Shown here in pieces: positions 7,040-15,072 of a DNA stretch of 28,008 bases. The stretch spans positions 1 to 28,008 of the forward strand of contig DLBH01000073.1 in assembly GCA_002494165.1 (NCBI GenBank), given 5' to 3'. The notes under the pieces were generated by a model. That model was given only the letters and a program-made list of their open reading frames with translations, made no database searches and was not told where the DNA came from. This DNA comes from Lachnospiraceae bacterium UBA7026 (GTDB lineage: Bacteria > Bacillota > Clostridia > Lachnospirales > Lachnospiraceae). Every line of letters begins with the position of its first letter. Within the stretch, counting starts at the first letter, position 1. Position numbers and translations under genes: made by a program.

Positions 7040-8953
7040 CTATTTGGTTTTGATCACAGAAGCGGAATGCCTGCTGTCTATTTTACGGGAAGCCTCGTCC
7101 AGCATGGGGATGGGAACTGTCTTAGGCTCGGGAAGAATCTCTACCCGGTAAATGATGGCCCCCAGGGCAGGGATCGTGATATGGAACTTTCGTCTCCACC
7201 ACTTGTAGCCCTTCAGCTCTGCCTTTACGGGCTCGTCTGATCCGGCGAAATAACCATCAAACTCCTGCCGCTCTCCGGACAGGACTTCGTGGAGTACCGC
7301 ATTATGATCATAGCCAAATTCGAAATCATCATACTGGTTCTCACTGGCATTGATGACCACGATAAACTTATCATCCCCGTAGGACCGCTCATAAATATAC
7401 ACGGTCTTATCTACTGCCTCAACCTCAATCCAGCGGAAGCTATCCTGATTATATTCCTGGCAGTAGAAAGCAGGCTCACTGAGATAAAGCTTATGCAGCT
7501 TCTGCAGGAACCTCCGGAAAGCGTCATGCTTGGGATACTGGAGCAGCATCCAGTCGCATTCCTTTCTCTCATCCCACTCCCGGAACTGGCCCAGCTCATT
7601 TCCCATAAAGTTAAGTTTTTTACCCGGATGGGTGAACATGTAAGTGTAGAGTGTTTTTGCCTGCTGGAATTTATAATCATAATCTCCCCACATTTTCTGC
7701 AGGATCGTCGCCTTGCCGTGAACCACCTCATCGTGGGAGAAGGGCAGCAGGTAATTCTCCTGGTAGAAATACATCATGGAAAAGGACAGGGCATGGTAAT
7801 GGAAACGGCGGTCATTGGGATGGATCCTGAAAAAGTCCAGGGTATCATTCATCCAACCCATATCCCACTTATAGTCAAAACCAAGGCCGTCATATTCCAC
7901 CGGCGCAGTCACCTTGGGAAAACTGGTGGAGTCCTCGGCAATCAGCATGGCTGTAGGAAACATCTTCTGCAGGCCGGAATTCATATTCTTTATGAAATCA
8001 AGAGCGCCTTCATTGATGCCCCGGGAGGAATCCCCGCCCCAGTATATGGCGTTGCTGATGGCGTCCATCCGGATTCCGTCAAAATGGAATCGATCCATCC
8101 AAAAGGCAGCGGAGGACTGGAGAAAGCTTCTGACCTCTCCCCTGTAATAGTTGAAATTACAGGTTCCCCATTCGCTGTAGCCCTTGGAAGGGTCAGCGTA
8201 CTCATAAATGGCTGTGCCGTCGAACCGGCTCAGGGCGTAATTGTCAGTGATGAAATGGACCGGTACGAAATCCATGATCACACCAATTCCGTTCTTGTGA
8301 AGGGTATCCACCAGTTCCATCAGCTGGACGGCATTCCCATAGCGGGAGGTAGGACAGAAATAACCACTCTGCTGGTAGCCCCAGGACTGGTCTGAAGGAT
8401 GCTCTGAAACAGGCAGCAGCTCAATGTGGGTATAGCCCATCTCTTTGGCGTAATCAGCCAGCTGTCTTCCCAGCTCATCATAGCTGTACCATCCATTTTC
8501 CTCATCCCCAGGATTATTCTTCCAGGAACCGGCATGAACCTCATAAATATTCATAGGCCTGTCATAATTCTTATTGCGCTTGTCCATCCATTCCTTGTCA
8601 TCGAAGCTGTAGGCATCCAGGTCAACAATCACAGATGCCGTCCCCGGACGCAGTTCTGATCCAAAGCTGTAGGGATCAAACCGGTCCATCACCAGGCCAT
8701 CCTGCTGATAAATGCGGTATTTATACATCATACCGGGCCTGGCATTCTTCACGGTGAGTTCAAAAATGCCGGACAGACCGTCCTGTACCATCTCCGAGTC
8801 ACTGCCATCCCAGTCATTAAACTGGCCAATCAATTCTATCTTCAAGGCATTGGGCGCATAAACCCGGAAAAGGACTCCCTCCTCCAGAAGATGAGCTCCA
8901 AAATATTTATAGGCGTCAAAGGCCTTTCCAATGTAAAATTCATGAAGATCCAT
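7040..8953 (-). CDS. glgB: 1,4-alpha-glucan branching enzyme
   Basis: GlgB, a GH13 enzyme, cleaves alpha-1,4-glucan and rejoins it in alpha-1,6 linkage during glycogen synthesis. The 637-residue protein has one N-terminal CBM48 domain (about 15-110, FRVYAPNALKIELIGQFNDW), then the catalytic barrel. Catalytic Asp297 lies in FDGIRMDAIS and acid Glu340 in LIAED; DFVPVHF and LPFSHDEVVHG are also present. It belongs to the shorter form, without the extra N-terminal module of E. coli GlgB. ATG 8953 follows GAGAGGAGAAGCCAT. No other glg gene is adjacent, so this copy is not in a glycogen operon. Confidence 0.96.
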   Translation of the reverse strand: MDLHEFYIGKAFDAYKYFGAHLLEEGVLFRVYAPNALKIELIGQFNDWDGSDSEMVQDGLSGIFELTVKNARPGMMYKYRIYQQDGLVMDRFDPYSFGSELRPGTASVIVDLDAYSFDDKEWMDKRNKNYDRPMNIYEVHAGSWKNNPGDEENGWYSYDELGRQLADYAKEMGYTHIELLPVSEHPSDQSWGYQQSGYFCPTSRYGNAVQLMELVDTLHKNGIGVIMDFVPVHFITDNYALSRFDGTAIYEYADPSKGYSEWGTCNFNYYRGEVRSFLQSSAAFWMDRFHFDGIRMDAISNAIYWGGDSSRGINEGALDFIKNMNSGLQKMFPTAMLIAEDSTSFPKVTAPVEYDGLGFDYKWDMGWMNDTLDFFRIHPNDRRFHYHALSFSMMYFYQENYLLPFSHDEVVHGKATILQKMWGDYDYKFQQAKTLYTYMFTHPGKKLNFMGNELGQFREWDERKECDWMLLQYPKHDAFRRFLQKLHKLYLSEPAFYCQEYNQDSFRWIEVEAVDKTVYIYERSYGDDKFIVVINASENQYDDFEFGYDHNAVLHEVLSGERQEFDGYFAGSDEPVKAELKGYKWWRRKFHITIPALGAIIYRVEILPEPKTVPIPMLDEASRKIDSRHSASVIKTK

Positions 8954-9023
8954 ATGGCTTCTCCTCTCTTGTATCCCTGCACAAAACCCATAATCAATTT
9001 AAAACCTACAAAGCTTCTTACCG

Positions 9024-9044
9024 GCCGGGTGACACAGACCCGGC
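9024..9044 (-). other. Hairpin between xpt and glgB
   Basis: GCCGGGT (9024-9030) and ACCCGGC (9038-9044) form a seven-pair stem just after the xpt stop. No T-run follows on either strand, so I call it a 3'-end stem-loop (processing or stabilising element, or weak pause) and not a terminator. Confidence 0.4.
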
Positions 9045-9056
9045 TGCCAGCCCAGG

Positions 9057-9632
9057 CTAATCTTCCAGAAACTCAATAAGGCCCTGGTCGAGCCTGCTGA
9101 TCCTGGCCTGGGAATAAACCTCATAACCGGCATCCTCCAGTCTTCTCCTGCCTCTTTGGAAAGATTTCTCAATCAGGATACCAATGGCGGTAAGTTCTGC
9201 GCCTGACTCCCTGATGACAGTAGCGGCTCCTGTTGCCGCCTCTCCATTGGCAAGAAAATCATCAATCAAAAGAATCTTGTCTTCCGGATCTATATATTTC
9301 CTGTCCAAAGTCAGCTGATAGGTAGTTCCCTTGGTAAAGGAAGTAACCTTGGTCTGGTATACATTCCCATTCAAAATCCGGGAGGTCTGCTTTTTCAAAA
9401 TCACTAACGGCAGGCCCATAAATCTGGCCGTCACATAGGCGGGTGCGATTCCTGAACTCTCAATAGTAAAAACCTTGGTGATCCCCCGATCCTGAAAATG
9501 CCGGGCAAAATCCTCACCCAGCGCTTCCATAAGCTGGGGGTCCACCTGATGATTGATAAAACTGTCCACTTTGAGTACCGATTCATTGAGCGCTTTTCCA
9601 TCTTTCCTGATGCGATCACATAGTAACTTCAC
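9057..9632 (-). CDS. xpt: Xanthine phosphoribosyltransferase
   Basis: Xpt salvages xanthine to XMP with PRPP. The 191-residue sequence matches the family from end to end: [48 protein letters not shown], and the PRPP loop [16 protein letters not shown] (120-135) with both acidic residues intact. The start codon is GTG at 9632, eight bases from AGGGG, and gives the normal MKLL opening. In many Firmicutes xpt sits behind a guanine riboswitch and is followed by pbuX; neither is seen here. The leader has only a short ATCCCG/CGGGAT hairpin (about 9713-9729). Confidence 0.95.
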   Translation of the reverse strand: MKLLCDRIRKDGKALNESVLKVDSFINHQVDPQLMEALGEDFARHFQDRGITKVFTIESSGIAPAYVTARFMGLPLVILKKQTSRILNGNVYQTKVTSFTKGTTYQLTLDRKYIDPEDKILLIDDFLANGEAATGAATVIRESGAELTAIGILIEKSFQRGRRRLEDAGYEVYSQARISRLDQGLIEFLED

Positions 9633-9740
9633 TTTTCTTTCCCCTCTTTATGCTGCCTGGCCACAAAACAGTGTCCTTTATCTTTGATATGCTATATATT
9701 ATACGGGACTATCCCGATGACCGGGATGATATATGATTCG

Positions 9741-9769
9741 ATTATACATGAATCTTTCTTTAATTTCTA
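9741..9769 (-). promoter_or_regulatory. Candidate xpt promoter
   Basis: TAGAAA (9769-9764), a 17-bp spacer and a consensus TATAAT (9746-9741) on the minus strand give a leader of about 100 nt. The -35 matches 4 of 6. It lies in the degenerate end of the 43-bp array, so the array may have supplied or altered the -35. Confidence 0.35.
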
Positions 9770-9955
9770 CTATGACTTCTCCTTGAATAAGGTCCATTTT
9801 CTTTATTTTCTGCCATAAGTTCCCAAAGGATATAGTCCATTTTCTTTATTTTCTGCCATAAGTTCCCGATAAACATAGTCCATTCACTTTATTTTCTGCT
9901 GAGTCTTCCCAAAGGATGCGGCCCATTTTCTATCATCAGGGTCTCTTTTCCCAAA
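9749..9955. repeat. 43-bp tandem repeat array, 4-5 copies
   Basis: Copies start at 9792, 9835 and 9878, exactly 43 bp apart, with a truncated copy at 9921 and a diverged copy at 9749. Shared segments are CCATTTTCTTTATTTTCTGC, CATAAGTTCCC and AAGGATATAG. Copies 9792 and 9835 are nearly identical. The period is not a multiple of three, and each copy carries stops, so it is not coding. Confidence 0.92.
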
Positions 9956-9956
9956 C

Positions 9957-10002
9957 TTAAAAGGCTGCGGCACTCTGTTTTTACAGAGCGGTCCGCAGCC
10001 TT
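9957..10002 (-). terminator. Intrinsic terminator downstream of rny
   Basis: The arms AAGGCTGCGG (9961-9970) and CCGCAGCCTT (9993-10002) enclose an inner CTCTGT/ACAGAG stem. On the minus strand the hairpin runs into TTTTAAGTTT. It lies about 100 bp after the rny stop. Confidence 0.7.
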
Positions 10003-10102
10003 CTCGTCATAATCTTTTTAAAATGTGAGTTATACATGCCCAAAAGTCAGCCTCTAAGGGCTCCCTTGTCCGGCATTAACATAATCCGCGATAACTATTA
10101 TC

Positions 10103-11653
10103 TTACTTCGCGTAGTCAACAGCTCTTGATTCACGAATGACATTAACCTTAATCTGTCCGGGATAATCGAGTTCATTCTCGATCTGCTTGGAGATATCCC
10201 GGGCAAGGAGTATCATCTCTGAATCACTTACCTGGTCAGGAACTACCATTACTCGAATTTCTCGCCCTGCCTGAATAGCAAAAGTCTTTTCAACTCCCTT
10301 GAAGGAATCGGCAATGTCTTCTAACTGTTTTAATCTCGTCGTGTACGTCTCAAGTGTTTCGCGTCTTGCTCCTGGTCTTGCAGCTGAAATAGTGTCGGCG
10401 GCCTGAACAAGGCAAGCAATCAAACTAGTAGGTTCCACATCGCCGTGATGTGATGCAACAGCATTTATTACGACTGGAGATTCTTTATATTTCTTACATA
10501 AATCCACACCTATTGTAATATGAGAGCCCTCCATCTCGTGATCGACTGACTTGCCGATATCATGGAGCAGGCCGGCTCTTTTTGCCAAACGTACATCTTC
10601 GCCAATCTCTCCGGCCAGTAAACCGCAGAGCTGTGCAACCTCGATAGAATGCTTTAAAGCATTCTGTCCGTAACTGGTACGATACTTCATCTTACCAAGG
10701 AGACGGACAAGTTCCGGACGGATACCGTGAATACCAACTTCGAGGACCGCTGCCTCGCCTTCTTCACGGATCGTCTGTTCTACCTCGTTCTTTGCCTTTT
10801 CAACCATTTCTTCAATTCTTGCCGGATGGATTCTTCCATCGACAATCAGCTTTTCAAGAGCAATTCTTGCGACTTCTCTCCGAATCGGATCAAAACTGGA
10901 TAGTATGACTGCTTCCGGCGTATCATCAATAATGAGATCCACGCCTGTCAATGTCTCGATGGTACGTATATTACGGCCCTCACGACCAATAATACGGCCT
11001 TTCATCTCGTCATTGGGAAGCTGCACTAAAGAAATCGTGGTCTCAGCTACATGGTCAGCCGCACACTTCTGGATTGCGGTGACAACATATTCCTTGGCCT
11101 TCTTCGATGCTTCTTCCTTGGCTCTGGTCTCAAGTTCTTTAACCAGAACCGCCATTTCCCGCTTAACGTCATCTTCTACCGTTTTAAGAAGATACTCTTT
11201 TGCCTGTTCAGAGGTTAATCCTGAAATTCTTTCCAGTTCCTGCAGACGTTTTGCATGTAACTCTTCTACCTTTGCTCTCTGCTTATCAAGAGAACTTTCC
11301 TTGCGGGAAAGAGCCTGTTCTTTCTTCTCGAGAGAATCAGATTTACGGTCGATGGCTTCCTCTTTGTTGAGGACCCTCTTCTCGTATCTCTGCAGCTCTG
11401 TCCTGCGCTCTCTGCTCTCCTTTTCGAATTCGTTCTTGGCCTTTAATGCCTCTTCCTTTGCCTCTAACAGGGCTTCGCGTTTCATGGCTTCCGCCTCTGT
11501 TACGGCTCCGTCAATAATCGAGCGGGCCTTCTCCTCCGCGCTGCCAACTTTCTTCTCAGCAACGTTCTTATAATAAGATGTAGCTGCAAAAAAAGCGACC
11601 AGTGCAGAGACGACAATCGCAAGCAGAACAACAATCACAGTGATTGGAGTCAT
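10103..11653 (-). CDS. rny: Ribonuclease Y
   Basis: RNase Y is the membrane-anchored endoribonuclease that starts mRNA decay in many Firmicutes. The 516-residue protein has an N-terminal transmembrane helix (about 3-25), a long charged coiled coil (about 30-185), a KH domain with [13 protein letters not shown] (near 215-230), and an HD domain with His364-Asp365 in GLLHDIGKS, ending in the usual [12 protein letters not shown]. Length is typical. ATG 11653 follows an AGGAGG that is 13 bases away and part of a short hairpin (11660-11672). The gene has its own predicted promoter (11710-11738) and terminator. Confidence 0.97.
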   Translation of the reverse strand: MTPITVIVVLLAIVVSALVAFFAATSYYKNVAEKKVGSAEEKARSIIDGAVTEAEAMKREALLEAKEEALKAKNEFEKESRERRTELQRYEKRVLNKEEAIDRKSDSLEKKEQALSRKESSLDKQRAKVEELHAKRLQELERISGLTSEQAKEYLLKTVEDDVKREMAVLVKELETRAKEEASKKAKEYVVTAIQKCAADHVAETTISLVQLPNDEMKGRIIGREGRNIRTIETLTGVDLIIDDTPEAVILSSFDPIRREVARIALEKLIVDGRIHPARIEEMVEKAKNEVEQTIREEGEAAVLEVGIHGIRPELVRLLGKMKYRTSYGQNALKHSIEVAQLCGLLAGEIGEDVRLAKRAGLLHDIGKSVDHEMEGSHITIGVDLCKKYKESPVVINAVASHHGDVEPTSLIACLVQAADTISAARPGARRETLETYTTRLKQLEDIADSFKGVEKTFAIQAGREIRVMVVPDQVSDSEMILLARDISKQIENELDYPGQIKVNVIRESRAVDYAK

Positions 11654-11659
11654 ATCTAC

Positions 11660-11672
11660 AGGAGCACCTCCT
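11660..11672 (-). promoter_or_regulatory. Shine-Dalgarno hairpin before rny
   Basis: The minus strand reads AGGAGGTGCTCCT: AGGAG can pair with CTCCT around a three-base loop and mask the only good ribosome-binding site, which is also unusually far (13 bases) from the ATG. Folding would bring the stem close to the start codon. Confidence 0.4.
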
Positions 11673-11709
11673 TATGAAATTATTGGTTGCACCAAAGTAC
11701 AACACTCTA

Positions 11710-11738
11710 ATATTAAACTCAATTCGTTCAAAAGTCAA
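11710..11738 (-). promoter_or_regulatory. Predicted sigma-A promoter of rny
   Basis: TTGACT (11738-11733), a 17-bp spacer and TAATAT (11715-11710) lie on the minus strand. The start point would be near 11703, about 50 nt before the ATG. The -35 matches 5 of 6, the -10 4 of 6. Confidence 0.6.
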
Positions 11739-11856
11739 GATAAAACGAGGAATCCTCTCAATTAGACACTGTAACAAAAGGCCATCTCAGAATCGGTCCT
11801 GAACTTGTAAGGTTCAGCTTCTTAAGATCTGCCCTTCCCTTAGCCCCTCAGGCGGC

Positions 11857-12471
11857 CTAATCTCCTTCTTCCTGCAGCCGCCTGACCACAGACCTGACCA
11901 GGTCCGCCCGGTAACCCTTTCTGTAAAAATGGGCCTCTGTCTTCATCCTGGCAGTATCGTCAAATTCAGGAAATCTCCTCAGGTACTTACCCACCAGTGG
12001 CAGCAGGTCCTTCTCCTCCTGGCCGCCGGCCTCCTCAAAAACCAGAGCCAGCAGGTCTTCCGGAATCCCCTTCTTAAGGAGCTCCATTCTGATCATACGG
12101 AAGCTCTTCCTCTTCCGCTTGGTCTCCATATAATCCCTGGCATACTGCAGGTCGTCCACATAACCGCAGCCCTTGACATAGTCCATGGCCTGGTCCAGGG
12201 AAAGGGGGTCTGTGAAAGACTTCTCCAGCTTCTGCCGCAGTTCATGCTCTGTCTGGTCCCTCTTGGCCAGAATACCAATGGCCCTTCTTTTGGCCCTGGG
12301 CAGAGCATAACGGAGGCGCATCTGCTCCAGATCTTCCTCCGTCACAGATGCGCCTTCTTCCAACCTGCATCTTGTTATCTCAGAAGGATACAGGTATATA
12401 CCCTGCCTGGTACCGGGATTCACATAGATCTTCTTACCGCTGGTCTTCTCCAATGTAATCCGGTATAGCAT
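11857..12471 (-). CDS. recX: Regulatory protein RecX
   Basis: RecX binds RecA filaments and modulates recombination. The 204-residue protein has the three-helix RecX repeats: AIGILAKRDQTEHELRQKL, then AMDYVKGCGYVDDLQYARDY with KRKSFRMIRMELLKKGIPED, and a C-terminal TEAHFYRKGYRADLVRSVV. ATG 12471 lies five bases after the recA stop, so the two are co-transcribed and recX should be SOS-induced with recA. The ribosome-binding site, in the end of recA (ACGGAG, CAGAG), is weak, which suits translational coupling and low expression. Confidence 0.93.
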   Translation of the reverse strand: MLYRITLEKTSGKKIYVNPGTRQGIYLYPSEITRCRLEEGASVTEEDLEQMRLRYALPRAKRRAIGILAKRDQTEHELRQKLEKSFTDPLSLDQAMDYVKGCGYVDDLQYARDYMETKRKRKSFRMIRMELLKKGIPEDLLALVFEEAGGQEEKDLLPLVGKYLRRFPEFDDTARMKTEAHFYRKGYRADLVRSVVRRLQEEGD

Positions 12472-12476
12472 AATTA

Positions 12477-13604
12477 TTACTCTGTTCTTTCTCCGTCAGC
12501 AAAGGGGTCCATGGCCGTTTCATCCCCGGCCGGCACTCCCATGGCCTTCCTGGCTGCTTCATCAACCGGCAGCTGGAAGATCTCGCGGACCTTCATCTCC
12601 ACTTCCGCCATAACATCCGGATGCTCACGGAGATACTTTTTGGCATTCTCCCTGCCCTGACCGATCTTCTCGCCCAGGTAGGAGTACCAGGCCCCGCTCT
12701 TCTTAATGACATCCACCTTGACAGCCAGATCTACCAGGTCTCCCTCCCGGGAGATACCCTCACCAAACATAATATCAAACTCAGCCTCCTTAAAAGGCGG
12801 AGCCACCTTGTTCTTTACAATCTTTACCCTGGTGTGGTTGCCAATGATCTCACCGGCCTGTTTGATGGCCTCCACCCGTCTGACATCCATACGGACCGAG
12901 GAGTAGAACTTGAGGGCTCTTCCACCTGTGGTGACCTCAGGATTACCGAACATGATGCCTACCTTCTCACGGAGCTGGTTGATAAATACTACAACACAGC
13001 TGGAGCTGGAGATCACGCCGGTCAGCTTCCTCATGGCCTTGGACATGAGCCTGGCGTGAAGACCTACCTGCTGGTCATCCATATCACCGTCAATCTCTGC
13101 CTTGGGAACCAGGGCCGCAACAGAATCGATAATCACGATATCCAGGGCACCGGACCGGATCATGGTCTCCGCGATCTCGAGAGCCTGTTCACCGTTGTCA
13201 GGCTGGGAAATGTAGAGATTATCAATGTCTACGCCGATCTTCTGGGCGTACTGGGGATCCAGGGCATGCTCGGCATCAATAAAGCCGGCAATACCGTTCC
13301 GCTTCTGGGCCTCCGCGATCATATGGAGGGCGACCGTGGTCTTACCGCTGGACTCAGGGCCGTAGATCTCAATAATCCTGCCCCGGGGAACTCCTCCCAC
13401 ACCCAGGGCCACATCCAGGCTGATGGAGCCTGTGGGGATGGACCTGACGTTCATGTTAGCCACCGAATCGCCAAGCTTCATAATGGAGCCCTTGCCAAAA
13501 CTCCTCTCTATAGATGAGACAGCACTGTTCAAAGCCTGCAGCTTAGCCTCTCTGTCACCGATATATTCTACTCTGGTATCACCAGAATCTGCTTTCCTTG
13601 CCAT
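12477..13604 (-). CDS. recA: Recombinase RecA
   Basis: RecA forms the ATP-dependent strand-exchange filament and acts as the SOS co-protease. The 375-residue protein has Walker [10 protein letters not shown] (82-90), [14 protein letters not shown], the Walker B region [18 protein letters not shown], the L1/L2 region with [21 protein letters not shown] and [21 protein letters not shown], and GAWYSY near the C-terminal domain. An N-terminal extension of about 20 residues ([19 protein letters not shown]) makes it longer than the usual 345-355. ATG 13604 follows TATAGGAGGATGTTAAAGAT. Two SOS boxes overlap its promoter. It heads a recA-recX operon. Confidence 0.98.
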   Translation of the reverse strand: MARKADSGDTRVEYIGDREAKLQALNSAVSSIERSFGKGSIMKLGDSVANMNVRSIPTGSISLDVALGVGGVPRGRIIEIYGPESSGKTTVALHMIAEAQKRNGIAGFIDAEHALDPQYAQKIGVDIDNLYISQPDNGEQALEIAETMIRSGALDIVIIDSVAALVPKAEIDGDMDDQQVGLHARLMSKAMRKLTGVISSSSCVVVFINQLREKVGIMFGNPEVTTGGRALKFYSSVRMDVRRVEAIKQAGEIIGNHTRVKIVKNKVAPPFKEAEFDIMFGEGISREGDLVDLAVKVDVIKKSGAWYSYLGEKIGQGRENAKKYLREHPDVMAEVEMKVREIFQLPVDEAARKAMGVPAGDETAMDPFADGERTE

Positions 13605-13636
13605 ATCTTTAACATCCTCCTATAAAAACGCATAAC

Positions 13637-13650
13637 AGAACAAATGTTCT
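13637..13650. promoter_or_regulatory. LexA (SOS) box 1 of recA
   Basis: AGAACAAATGTTCT has the perfect GAAC-N4-GTTC dyad of Gram-positive SOS boxes. It lies just downstream of the predicted start point, where bound LexA would block transcription. Confidence 0.85.
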
Positions 13651-13661
13651 AATCTGATGAT

Positions 13662-13690
13662 ATTCTATCACAAGTCAGAAACAAAAACAA
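13662..13690 (-). promoter_or_regulatory. Predicted sigma-A promoter of recA
   Basis: TTGTTT (13690-13685), a 17-bp spacer and TAGAAT (13667-13662), with an extended TG (TGATAGAAT), lie on the minus strand. The start point would be near 13655. SOS boxes sit on both sides. Confidence 0.7.
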
Positions 13691-13697
13691 GTGTTCG
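13684..13697. promoter_or_regulatory. Second, degenerate SOS box over the recA -35
   Basis: On the minus strand, GAACACTTGTTT keeps GAAC-N4-GTT with one mismatch and overlaps the -35 hexamer. It lies 47 bp from box 1. Confidence 0.5.
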
Positions 13698-13712
13698 ATT
13701 CAATAATTTTCA

Positions 13713-14210
13713 TCATCGGTTGTCAATCTTTTCCGGGTACATATCGTGGTGGGTCAGCCTGTCTACAGCCACCTGCTCCCACATGGTTCCCGGCTTTCCG
13801 TAATTGGTGTAGGGGTCGATACTGATCCCGCCCCGGGGAGTAAATTTACCCCACACTTCAATGTATTTTGGATCCATCAGCTTCACCAGATCTTTCATGA
13901 TCACATTAACACAATCTTCATGGAAATCCCCATGGTTACGGAAGCTGAATAGGTAGAGCTTTAAAGACTTACTCTCGACCATCCGGACATCCGGCACATA
14001 GGAAATATAGATCGTGGCAAAATCCGGCTGGCCGGTCATAGGGCATAAACTGGTGAATTCCGGACAGTTAAACTTTACAAAATAATCGTGATCCTGGTGT
14101 TTATTGACAAAAGTTTCGAGAAGCTCCGGCGCATAATCTGCCGGATAGCTGGCACGCTGGTTTCCCAGCAGGCTTACACCGCTAAGCTCCTGTCCCGTTC
14201 TTCCACTCAT
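13713..14210 (-). CDS. queF: NADPH-dependent 7-cyano-7-deazaguanine reductase (preQ0 reductase)
   Basis: QueF reduces preQ0 to preQ1 in queuosine biosynthesis. The 165-residue sequence is the short unimodular type, with catalytic Cys56 in [13 protein letters not shown] (Asp63 as proton donor), the family motif ESKSLKLY (79-86), and FRNHGDFHE with substrate-binding Glu98. ATG 14210 follows AAAGGAGAGAATT; a longer reading frame upstream has no ribosome-binding site and runs into low-complexity DNA. The gene stands alone: no queC, D or E is in the window. The 350-bp spacer in front holds an eight-copy tandem repeat, and I see no preQ1 riboswitch motif. Confidence 0.95.
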   Translation of the reverse strand: MSGRTGQELSGVSLLGNQRASYPADYAPELLETFVNKHQDHDYFVKFNCPEFTSLCPMTGQPDFATIYISYVPDVRMVESKSLKLYLFSFRNHGDFHEDCVNVIMKDLVKLMDPKYIEVWGKFTPRGGISIDPYTNYGKPGTMWEQVAVDRLTHHDMYPEKIDNR

Positions 14211-14314
14211 AATTCTCTCCTTTGCATTCTCTGGACCCGGTTGAATCCCGGTCTGGTCATTTGCGACAATCCAGTCCGTAGTCCAGCCCACAATCCAACC
14301 CGGCAGCTCAGACT

Positions 14315-14522
14315 GCTAGTTTAACTTGACAGTCGAGCCCGCTAGTCTAACCTGTCAGTCCAGCCCGCTAGTCTAACCTTTCAGTCCAGCCCGCTAGTCT
14401 AACCTGTCAGTCCAGCCCGCTAGTCTAACCTTTCAGTCCAGCCTGCTAGTCTAACCTGGCAGCCCAGCCCGCTAGTCTAACCTTTCAGTCCAGCCTGCTA
14501 GTCTAACCTGGCAGCCCAGCCT
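14315..14522. repeat. 26-bp tandem repeat, eight full copies
   Basis: Units start every 26 bp from 14315 to 14497 and begin with GCTAGTCTAACCT (first copy GCTAGTTTAACTT). The second half varies: GTCAGTCCAGCCC in units 2 and 4, TTCAGTCCAGCCY in 3, 5 and 7, GGCAGCCCAGCCY in 6 and 8. Units 5-6 and 7-8 form a 52-bp higher-order repeat. There are no unique spacers, so it is not a CRISPR, and the period is not a multiple of three. Confidence 0.95.
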
Positions 14523-14528
14523 GGTAAA

Positions 14529-14537
14529 ATTATATCA
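14529..14537 (-). promoter_or_regulatory. Possible extended -10 promoter for queF
   Basis: The minus strand has TGATATAAT (14537-14529), an ideal -10 with an extended TG, 24 bp after the dfrA stop. No good -35 lies at the right distance (a TTGACT is only 9 bp away), so support is limited. Confidence 0.3.
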
Positions 14538-14561
14538 CCGCAAAGTCAAAAGACCCGCCGT

Positions 14562-15053
14562 CTATTTCTTCCTTTCATAGCTGCAGAAGCAAAAAGCCAG
14601 CCCTTTCTCCTCCAGGGATTCTCCCTCTTCCTTTAATAGCCAGTCCGGGTGACGGTCCAGGTCCGGCATCCAGGTGTCCGCTTCAAACTCCTGGTCTATC
14701 TTTGTGATGATGGCCTTGTCACACCTGGGCAGCATCATCCGGTAAAGAGATTCCCCACCGACAACGTAGACCTCCTCACTGTCATAACCTTCCAGGATGG
14801 TATTAAGTTCATCCACACCCCTGGCCACGATGGCGCCTTTGCCGTCGTAGCCTTCCTGGGATGTCAGGACGATATTGATCCGGTGGGGCAGAGGTCTTCC
14901 TCCGGGGAAGCTTTCGAGAGTCTTCCGTCCCATAACGATCACATGGCCTGTTGTCGTCGCGGCAAAATGCTTGAGATCCCTGGAAATGTGGGCCAGCAGC
15001 CGGCCCTTATGTCCTATGGCCCAGTTTCTGTCAACAGCGGCAATAATAATCAT
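14562..15053 (-). CDS. dfrA: Dihydrofolate reductase
   Basis: DHFR regenerates tetrahydrofolate from the dihydrofolate made by thymidylate synthase. The 163-residue protein has the family opening IIIAAVDRNWAIGHKGRLL, active-site Asp26 in HISRDLKHF, the NADPH-site GRKTLESFPGGRPLP, and EVYVVGGESLYRMMLP. The IP-(E/D)-D element usual before the active-site Asp reads ISRD, so proline and one acidic residue are replaced. ATG 15053 follows AGAGCAGGTGGAATGTT. It lies 19 bp after thyA and forms a thyA-dfrA operon. Confidence 0.94.
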   Translation of the reverse strand: MIIIAAVDRNWAIGHKGRLLAHISRDLKHFAATTTGHVIVMGRKTLESFPGGRPLPHRINIVLTSQEGYDGKGAIVARGVDELNTILEGYDSEEVYVVGGESLYRMMLPRCDKAIITKIDQEFEADTWMPDLDRHPDWLLKEEGESLEEKGLAFCFCSYERKK

Positions 15054-15072
15054 AACATTCCACCTGCTCTCA

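Larger units (their letters stand above)
9633..10102. other. 470-bp spacer between rny and xpt
   Basis: I see no gene. From right to left on the minus strand it holds the rny terminator (9957-10002), a 43-bp tandem array (about 9749-9955), a candidate xpt promoter inside the last degenerate copy, and a short AT-rich xpt leader with one small hairpin. I could not find purine-riboswitch core motifs. Confidence 0.6.
14211..14561. other. 351-bp spacer between dfrA and queF
   Basis: There is no gene. Most of it is the 26-bp repeat array (14315-14522), with weaker degenerate copies of the same words (CAGTCC, GTCCAGCCC, CAATCC) trailing to about 14260. A possible extended -10 (TGATATAAT) lies at the dfrA side, so the array may form most of the queF leader. 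Confidence 0.6.

Noticed and set aside
7289..8395. Long plus-strand open frame antisense to glgB
   Set aside because: It lies wholly in glgB, which has full catalytic motifs; the frame is a codon-bias shadow with no family features.
12621..13517. Plus-strand open frame of 298 codons antisense to recA
   Set aside because: recA is unmistakable on the other strand; no start signal or recognisable domain supports the antisense frame.
14315..14522. CRISPR-like array
   Set aside because: The units are contiguous 26-bp repeats without unique spacers, and no cas genes are present.
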